Positions 13,910 through 19,395 of a stretch of 19,395 bases of DNA are shown here, piece by piece. Made by a program: the position numbers and the translations under genes. The stretch's first letter is position 1; every line of letters starts with the position of its first letter. The DNA comes from Acidimicrobiaceae bacterium UBA2093. Lineage in GTDB: Bacteria; Actinomycetota; Acidimicrobiia; Acidimicrobiales; Ilumatobacteraceae. The stretch lies in the NCBI GenBank assembly GCA_002331255.1, contig DCZD01000014.1:12515-31909 (forward strand). The letters run 5' to 3'. The notes beneath the pieces are model-generated. The model did no database searches, had not been told where the DNA came from, and worked only from the letters and a program-made list of their open reading frames with translations.

Positions 13910-15591
13910 GAGAGTGCGATGCTCGCAGTTGCGCGACCTGCACGTGGATGCTCTGCAATCACATTCACTGTGGTGCCACGCTTCGCAGTCACGGTCCACG
14001 TTGCGAGTGCGCGATCACCGGTGCCGTCGCTCATGGCACCACCGTTCATACGCAACGCGACACGTCCTTCCAACTGGCCAAGTTGCTTGCGTGCACCCTC
14101 ACCTACAACTGTGGCGCCACTGATTTCGACGGTCAGTGGTAACACGAGGTTCTGTTTGTTCGCATGGGTCGTGATGTACGTGGGCAGCCAACCAGTGTTT
14201 GCCACGCCTACACGAACGAGCCATGTGTCGTCACCGAGTTGTTTCGCATCGGCAAGAAGAATGTCTAGCTTCGGGCTTTTCAACGCTTGTTGTACGGCGA
14301 AACGTGAGTGAGGAGCCACCTCGTCATGCAGCTTCGACGATGGCGCGTTGGACCAGATACGGAACATGTCAGCGCCGCCCAGCTCTACCGCACCTAATTG
14401 CGGATGATCAAACGAATACCACTGCACGTACGAGCCAGGTGCATGGGTGTCGCTCCACTTCGCCACGGCTAGTTCCTGTTCAACGGTGGGTCCGAGATAC
14501 CAGATGTGTGTCGATGAACGTTCATTGGTTGCAGCCGCGACTGCGTCCCAAAATTCGGTTGTCCACCCGACGAGTCCGAGATGGTCGTACACCCAGTCAT
14601 CTGCTGCGCCGCTCATCACGTGTGACTTGTCCCATGTGAAGCTCTCGTACACCGAATACACCGGGTAGGTGGATAGCTCGGTACATGCGCGTCCGATTTC
14701 GTTGTACACCCACAGGTCTTCCGGCGGAAGTGACGAGTCGGCCTTCGTGCTCGATGGTCGAAGAAGAATTCCGCCAGAAGTGTGGTACGCGTTGTAACCG
14801 CAGATGTTCGGACGTGCGGTGATCGCGCGCACTAATGCGTCGATTTCGGGTTCGGACATCGGGTGATCACCCGCGCCGCGGGTACCTGGGTCCCATCCTG
14901 CGGGGAAGTTGCGGTTCATGTCGAGGCCACGAGGGTTTCGTGGTTGTGGAATGGTGAAGCCGTCGTAGTCGGCGATGGATCCTTCGCTTAGCACGCGGTA
15001 TCGCTGAGTACCGCGTGGCGCATCGGCATGGTCCACAGGAATCATGACGCGCGAATCAGTCGGATGTTCCACCCATGCGCCGTGTTCATCACGCACGCGC
15101 ATAGTGAGCACACGTCCATCACCGTCAATGTCTTCGTGTGTGAGTAGACCGGGCCAACGATGTCCGTCACGCCAAGGCCACGGTCGCACACTTGACCGCA
15201 CGAAGTGTGGCTTGTCGCCGAGCGCAGCTTCGACACCATCGGGGTTCACGCGCGGTGCGACATAGAACGTGCGAGTACGAAGTGCTTCCACGACATCGAC
15301 GTCACCTGCGACGAATCCAGACACCAAGTGATGGATGAGATGTAACGCGGCGACTCCACCAGTTACTTCGACAGCATGGATGTTGGCGTCGACCCAATGT
15401 GCTGGTTTGTGCTCAGCAGCGCCGGTCGAAGAGTCGGTGATCGTCGTCAACCACAGCTGTCGACCTTCGTAGGAGGTGCCATACGAGGACAGCGACACGA
15501 GGTTTGGGTGTTCGGCTGCGATGTTCTGCAGCCACTCGGTCATGTCGTGGTATCTGAGAAAACTGTCGAATGCATACGCCGTCATCGCCAT
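13906..15591 (-). CDS. M14 family zinc carboxypeptidase
   Basis: This 561-aa metallocarboxypeptidase of family M14 is predicted to remove C-terminal residues from peptides. The zinc ligands are HAVE (His 72, Glu 75) and His 270 in AYHTSGG. The catalytic Glu is probably Glu 346 in TTEFWD. The substrate-binding Asn-Arg pair appears in DMNRNFPAGW (226-227). VNPDGVE (115-121) is also typical. DIDGDGRV (154-161) could bind calcium. The catalytic domain is followed by a C-terminal beta-rich region (about 430-561). There is no signal peptide, which is unusual for the family and suggests a cytoplasmic role. The start at ATG 15591 has TAGGCT 6 nt upstream. It is the first gene of the minus-strand run and is divergent from the GH3 gene across only 38 bp. 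Confidence 0.93.
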   Translation of the reverse strand: MAMTAYAFDSFLRYHDMTEWLQNIAAEHPNLVSLSSYGTSYEGRQLWLTTITDSSTGAAEHKPAHWVDANIHAVEVTGGVAALHLIHHLVSGFVAGDVDVVEALRTRTFYVAPRVNPDGVEAALGDKPHFVRSSVRPWPWRDGHRWPGLLTHEDIDGDGRVLTMRVRDEHGAWVEHPTDSRVMIPVDHADAPRGTQRYRVLSEGSIADYDGFTIPQPRNPRGLDMNRNFPAGWDPGTRGAGDHPMSEPEIDALVRAITARPNICGYNAYHTSGGILLRPSSTKADSSLPPEDLWVYNEIGRACTELSTYPVYSVYESFTWDKSHVMSGAADDWVYDHLGLVGWTTEFWDAVAAATNERSSTHIWYLGPTVEQELAVAKWSDTHAPGSYVQWYSFDHPQLGAVELGGADMFRIWSNAPSSKLHDEVAPHSRFAVQQALKSPKLDILLADAKQLGDDTWLVRVGVANTGWLPTYITTHANKQNLVLPLTVEISGATVVGEGARKQLGQLEGRVALRMNGGAMSDGTGDRALATWTVTAKRGTTVNVIAEHPRAGRATASIALS

Positions 15592-15597
15592 GGGCAG

Positions 15598-15603
15598 AGC
15601 CTA
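15598..15603 (-). promoter_or_regulatory. -10 element of a leaderless promoter for the M14 peptidase gene
   Basis: On the minus strand TAGGCT is followed by CTGCCC (6 nt) and then ATG 15591. No Shine-Dalgarno sequence precedes the ATG. It lies back to back with the GH3 promoter. Confidence 0.5.
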
Positions 15604-15617
15604 TGAGCACGGGTCAG

Positions 15618-15623
15618 TAGGGT
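15618..15623 (+). promoter_or_regulatory. -10 element of a leaderless promoter for the GH3-acyltransferase genes
   Basis: TAGGGT is followed by TCTCAT (6 nt) and then GTG 15630. The same spacing as at other operon heads in the window favours GTG 15630 over ATG 15633 as the start. Confidence 0.48.
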
Positions 15624-15629
15624 TCTCAT

Positions 15630-17858
15630 GTGATGGCGACCGCCGACACCGCTTATATGCGCGCACTTGCGAGGGTGCGCGACGGAGCCGACCACCATGT
15701 CGAAGCCCGGGGCCTGATCGCGCAGATGACAGTCGAAGAACGACTGCATTGCCTTGATGGTGGGGCACCAGTAGCAGGCGGCCTCTCGGACATGTCGCGC
15801 GGTGGGTACCACAGGCGTCCATTCCGTGCATGCCGAGTCGAGCGGCTTGGCATACCGGGTTTTCACTTCAGCGATGGCCCGCGCGGTGTGGTGGTGGGGC
15901 CAGCAACTGCATTCCCTGTGACCATGGCGCGAGGCGCCAGTTTTGATGTCGAATTGGAAGAGCGCATCGGCGATGCAATTGGAATGGAACTGCGAGCAGT
16001 TGGCGCCGACCTATACGGAGGGGTGTGTGTGAACATCTTGCGTCATCCGGCATGGGGTCGCGCACAAGAGGTGTACGGCGAAGACCCACACCACATGGGT
16101 GTCATGGGTGCCGCACTAACCCGCGGTGCACAGCGACACGTGATGGCGACGGTCAAGCACTTCGCATTAAACAGCATGGAAAACGCGCGCTTCAGTGTCG
16201 ACGTAATCTGTGATGAGCGCACTTTGCACGAGGTGTACCTGCCGCACTTCAAACACATCATCGACGAAGGCATCGCATGCGTCATGAGTGCGTACAACTC
16301 GGTCAATGGTTCGTGGTGTGGCGAGAACGAACAATTGTTGACCGAAATCCTCCGTCAGCAGTGGGGTTTCGACGGGTTCGTGATTTCCGATTGGATCTTC
16401 GGTCTGCGCGACGGGGTGAAGAGTGTTCGCAACGGACTCGATGTCGAGATGCCGTACCGCATGATTCGCCATGCGCCAATCGTTGCTGCAATCGACAGCG
16501 GCGAGCTGTCCATGGATGTCGTGGATGCGGCAGTTGAACGAACGCTCGCGACCATGTTGCGCTTCGACATTGGCGCACGACCGATCAGCGATTCGTCCGT
16601 GTTGGTGAGTGACGCCCACCGAGAGCTAGCACGTGAAGCAGCGCAGAAGTCGATGGTGTTGCTGAAGAACAAACCAATTGATGGCTCACCAGTGCTGCCA
16701 CTTGCGGCATCTGCTCTGCGTTCGATCGCAGTCGTCGGTCGATTGAGCGACATGCGCAACTTGGGCGATGGGGGAAGTAGCGATGTGATGGCGCCGCAGG
16801 TGGTGACACCACTTGCAGGGCTACGCAACGCCTTGCCAACGATCGACATCGTGTACGCCGATGGGTCAGACGTGTCGTATGCGGCTCGTCTTGCGCAAGA
16901 CACAGATGTCGCAGTCGTCGTGGTTGGTTACACCAAAGAAGATGAAGGCGAATTCATCGGCACTTTCGAAGACAGTCAGGACTTGGCGAAGCTCTTCCCG
17001 AAAGATCCGCAACCCGACCTAGAGGCTGCATATGCGGCATACATCGCCGAGATGGACCACGAACTTCCCGATGTCATGCGCGAGAAGTCGCGCGATGTTT
17101 CGTTCGCTGTCGGAGGTGACCGCACCTCACTTCGACTTCGTGATGACGACGTGGCACTTATTCGTGCAGTTGCAGAACGTCAGTCTCGGACAATTGTCGT
17201 GATTGTCGCCGGATCTGCGGTGGTGATGGAGGAGTGGCGTCACGATGTGTCAGCGATTGTCATGAGTTGGTACAGCGGGATGGAAGGCGGACACGCGCTG
17301 GCAGATGTGTTGCTCGGCATTGTGAATCCGTCGGGTCGTCTTCCATTTGTAGTGCCAACCACTGAAGACCATCTTCCGCACTTTGACGCGACTGCGCGAG
17401 AGATCACTTACGACTATTGGCACGGCCAGTGGAAACTCGACCGCGACGGCAATTCACCGGCGTTCCCGTTCGGTTTTGGCTTGTCGTACACCACTTATTC
17501 AATTGACAGCGCAGAAGTACGACGTGATGGCGGCAGGTTGAACATCGAAGCCGCGGTGTCGAACACGGGTGAGCAATCAGGATCGGTCGTCGTGCAGGTG
17601 TATGCATCATTGCCACATGGACGGGTCGAGCGACCGGTACGTCGATTGGTTGGTTTCACACGCTGCACAGTCGCTGCGGGCGACACAACAGGTGTCGTGG
17701 TGAAGGTACCGGTGCGGTCACTCGCAGTGCGCGATGTGAGGTTGCACGACTGGCACTTGGAAGCTGGCGAGTGGGTGTTCGACGTTGCGCAGTTCAGCGG
17801 TGACCCAACTGGTGCGCGTGCGGCATTGACCCTGGCGGAAGAGCGATTCGACCAATGA
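15630..17858 (+). CDS. Glycoside hydrolase family 3 (beta-glucosidase-like)
   Basis: This 742-aa GH3 enzyme is predicted to release terminal beta-linked sugars. The N-terminal barrel contains FSDGPRGV (80-87), the KHFALNSME segment (176-184) and the nucleophile Asp 254 in FVISDW. The C-terminal sandwich contains the KEDEGEF region (436-442, a candidate acid/base Glu), then about 50 residues before GGDRTSLRL. After these come AGSAVVMEEW, MEGGHALADVLLG, NPSGRLPF and FPFGFGLSYTTY (612-623), then a fibronectin-III-like C-terminal domain. The long loop after the acid/base region occurs in a recognised GH3 subgroup. There is no signal peptide, so it is probably intracellular and acts on imported or endogenous glycosides. 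Its stop overlaps the start of the acyltransferase gene (ATGA). Confidence 0.95.
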   Translation: MMATADTAYMRALARVRDGADHHVEARGLIAQMTVEERLHCLDGGAPVAGGLSDMSRGGYHRRPFRACRVERLGIPGFHFSDGPRGVVVGPATAFPVTMARGASFDVELEERIGDAIGMELRAVGADLYGGVCVNILRHPAWGRAQEVYGEDPHHMGVMGAALTRGAQRHVMATVKHFALNSMENARFSVDVICDERTLHEVYLPHFKHIIDEGIACVMSAYNSVNGSWCGENEQLLTEILRQQWGFDGFVISDWIFGLRDGVKSVRNGLDVEMPYRMIRHAPIVAAIDSGELSMDVVDAAVERTLATMLRFDIGARPISDSSVLVSDAHRELAREAAQKSMVLLKNKPIDGSPVLPLAASALRSIAVVGRLSDMRNLGDGGSSDVMAPQVVTPLAGLRNALPTIDIVYADGSDVSYAARLAQDTDVAVVVVGYTKEDEGEFIGTFEDSQDLAKLFPKDPQPDLEAAYAAYIAEMDHELPDVMREKSRDVSFAVGGDRTSLRLRDDDVALIRAVAERQSRTIVVIVAGSAVVMEEWRHDVSAIVMSWYSGMEGGHALADVLLGIVNPSGRLPFVVPTTEDHLPHFDATAREITYDYWHGQWKLDRDGNSPAFPFGFGLSYTTYSIDSAEVRRDGGRLNIEAAVSNTGEQSGSVVVQVYASLPHGRVERPVRRLVGFTRCTVAAGDTTGVVVKVPVRSLAVRDVRLHDWHLEAGEWVFDVAQFSGDPTGARAALTLAEERFDQ

Positions 17859-19395
17859 CAACTCGACGCGTTGGCGACGTGTCGACAACTGGCCTTCGAC
17901 GTCGATCTGACATCGAAGGGCTGCGCGCTGTCGCCGTCGCTCTCGTGCTGCTGTACCACGCTCATGTGCCGGGCTTCAGCGGCGGTTATGTCGGTGTCGA
18001 TGTGTTCTTTGTGCTCTCTGGCTTTCTCATCACCGGACTTCTCGTGAACGAACGTGAAGAGACCGGCAGAATTTCGTTCTCGCAGTTCTACTCGCGCCGT
18101 GTGCGTCGCATTTTGCCGATGTCTGCACTTGTCGTCGTCGTAACACTGATTGCGTCGTATGTGTGGATAGAACCACTTCGGCTTCGCGAACTTGGCTCAG
18201 ATGCCATTGGCACTGCCACATTCTCATCAAACATCTTGTTTGCGAACAGGGGAGCGGATTACCTGCAGTCAACTCTTCCGCCATCGCCGCTGCAGCACTA
18301 CTGGTCGCTCGCAGTCGAAGAGCAGTTCTACTTGGTATGGCCGGTGTTGGTGTTGGTGGCTTGTCTCGGTGCACGTGGTTCGGTACGGCGTCGAGTTGGC
18401 GTGTTGTCAGCTGTCGTGTCGGTCTCTTCCTTTGTTGCATGCATGCTGATGATGGAGCAAGCACAGCCGTGGGCATTCTTTGCACCGCACACTCGAGCTT
18501 TCGAGTTGGCACTTGGCGCACTTTGTGCGACGTTCCCACTTGCGCGTTTGCAGCGCTCACCGGTGTTGGCACCACTCATTTCGTGGATGGGCATCGCTCT
18601 TATCGCCGTCAGCGCCACAGGTTTCTCGGAAGAGACACGGTTTCCTGGTCCATGGGCACTTGTTCCGGTTGCTGGAACGATGCTCGCGCTACAAGGTGGT
18701 GACATTCACCGGTTGGCACCGAATGCACTTCTGCGTCTCTCACCGGTTCAATGGCTTGGTTCGCGGTCGTATTCGGCGTACCTATGGCATTGGCCAGTGT
18801 TGATCATTGCCCCTGCCGCGCTGGGGAACGAACTCACAGTCATGCAGCAAGTGATGTGTCTGGTAATTGCCCTAGGGGTCACAGAACTTGGGCATGTGTT
18901 TGTCGAGCGACCAGTGCATCGCAACCATTTATTACAGGGACGCCGCGCACTGTCGTTGGCGATGGCGACGATTCTCATAAGTGGTGCGGCAGGTGCTCTC
19001 ATAAGAAATAATCCACCGACAATTTCCGGTGGCGATGATGTTGCCGCGCCGACATTGGAGTCAACGACGACAACAACAACGACAACGCTCGAGACGGCGA
19101 CTACTGCTGGCATTCCAACAACGACTGTTCCTGTCGCTCCAACGTTGCCGTTGTATCGAGGACCAATTCAGGCAATCGCCGATGCCGCGAAGAACAATGT
19201 TCTTCCAGCGAACCTCACCCCGAGTCTTGGTGATGCGCTGCTCGACTTTGCAAAGGTGTACCAAGACGACTGCCATACGTCGTTCACCTCGGTTCAACAG
19301 AAGAACTGCATCTTCGGCGACCCGAATGGCAGCATCTCGGTCGGGTTGTACGGCGACTCGCATGCTGCGCAGTGGTTTCCCGGTCTTGAGAAAGT
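17855..19395 (+). CDS. OafA/YrhL-type membrane acyltransferase with SGNH domain (3' end outside window)
   Basis: At least 513 codons are present. The N-terminal acyltransferase-3 domain has the motif LLYHAHVPGFSGGYVGVDVF with the key His 36, then FVLSGFLITG, the basic FYSRRVRRILP (79-88) and YWSLAVEEQFYLVWP (149-163), with about ten membrane helices up to around residue 385. A Thr-rich linker follows (eight consecutive Thr at 404-411). After it comes an extracytoplasmic domain with LYGDSHAAQW (GDSH at 500-503), the nucleophile block of an SGNH esterase-like domain. Such two-domain proteins transfer acetyl or acyl groups to cell-surface polysaccharides, as OafA does. The ATG overlaps the GH3 stop, so the two genes are probably co-translated. 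The rest of the SGNH domain, including its DxxH motif, lies beyond the window. Confidence 0.93.
   Translation, partial: MTTRRVGDVSTTGLRRRSDIEGLRAVAVALVLLYHAHVPGFSGGYVGVDVFFVLSGFLITGLLVNEREETGRISFSQFYSRRVRRILPMSALVVVVTLIASYVWIEPLRLRELGSDAIGTATFSSNILFANRGADYLQSTLPPSPLQHYWSLAVEEQFYLVWPVLVLVACLGARGSVRRRVGVLSAVVSVSSFVACMLMMEQAQPWAFFAPHTRAFELALGALCATFPLARLQRSPVLAPLISWMGIALIAVSATGFSEETRFPGPWALVPVAGTMLALQGGDIHRLAPNALLRLSPVQWLGSRSYSAYLWHWPVLIIAPAALGNELTVMQQVMCLVIALGVTELGHVFVERPVHRNHLLQGRRALSLAMATILISGAAGALIRNNPPTISGGDDVAAPTLESTTTTTTTTLETATTAGIPTTTVPVAPTLPLYRGPIQAIADAAKNNVLPANLTPSLGDALLDFAKVYQDDCHTSFTSVQQKNCIFGDPNGSISVGLYGDSHAAQWFPGLEK
19064..19087 (+). repeat. ACR-codon tract coding for eight threonines
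   Basis: Eight consecutive ACG/ACA codons encode Thr 404-411 of the acyltransferase. They form the start of the linker between the membrane domain and the SGNH domain. The tract resembles the Thr-rich linker of the phosphodiester-glycosidase-like protein. Confidence 0.7.

Noticed and set aside
13910..13999. 30-residue N-terminal extension of the DUF6941-like protein
   Set aside because: It lies inside the M14 gene, is Cys/Arg-rich, and the ATGA overlap at 13909 gives a typical coupled start.
16953..17114. Possible foreign insertion in GH3 after the acid/base region
   Set aside because: From memory, a GH3 subgroup has a loop of about this length ending in GGDR, and base composition does not change there.
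1..19395. Search for tRNA genes, CRISPR arrays, insertion sequences and attachment sites
   Set aside because: By eye I found no regularly spaced repeats, transposase genes, long terminal inverted repeats or tRNA-like sequences. A covariance-model scan would be needed to exclude small RNAs.

Overview
The window is a compact stretch of an actinobacterial chromosome. The lineage is inferred: Acidimicrobiia (Ilumatobacter-like) fits best. The reasons are the moderately high GC, the protein families (actinobacterial BI-1/YccA proteins starting MSNPLLNEK, MpaB/DUF2236 oxygenase, a DUF6941-like protein, a cysteine-poor TraR/DksA relative), Thr-rich linkers in envelope proteins, and many apparently leaderless starts. 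I see no tRNA, rRNA, CRISPR array, insertion sequence or phage gene. No gap between genes exceeds about 170 bases.

Layout. 1-863 (minus) is a primary-like sigma-70 factor whose 3' end lies outside the window. 1026-1886 (plus) is a BI-1/YccA membrane protein, convergent with a tiny TraR/DksA-like gene (1920-2114, minus). 2183-3939 (plus) is a cyclophilin coupled to a YcaQ/AlkX-like DNA glycosylase. That gene ends convergently in an MpaB-type oxygenase (3902-4795, minus), with a 38-bp overlap. 4873-7966 (plus) is an operon of an AI-2E-family permease, a ReAV-type asparaginase and a metallo-beta-lactamase-fold hydrolase. 15591-7973 (minus) is a run of seven genes: M14 carboxypeptidase, DUF6941-like protein, two unrecognised proteins (209 and 491 aa), DUF885 zinc peptidase, anchored phosphodiester-glycosidase-like protein and a LapA-like membrane protein. 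15630-19395 (plus) is a GH3 glycosidase coupled to an OafA-type acyltransferase with an SGNH domain, which runs off the right edge.

How the genes fit together. Most of the window is metabolic and housekeeping. Peptide and amino-acid turnover is represented by the M14 and DUF885 peptidases and the asparaginase. Envelope and glycan work is represented by the phosphodiester-glycosidase-like protein, GH3 and the acyltransferase. DNA repair and protein folding are represented by the YcaQ-like glycosylase and the cyclophilin. Two points stand out. First, six apparent operon heads have a TANNNT -10 element exactly 6-7 nt before the start codon, while several downstream genes use a Shine-Dalgarno site or stop/start overlap. 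Second, the 209-aa/491-aa gene pair has no function I can name. The 491-aa protein has a multidomain, coiled-coil layout, and the pair is the best candidate here for undescribed biology.
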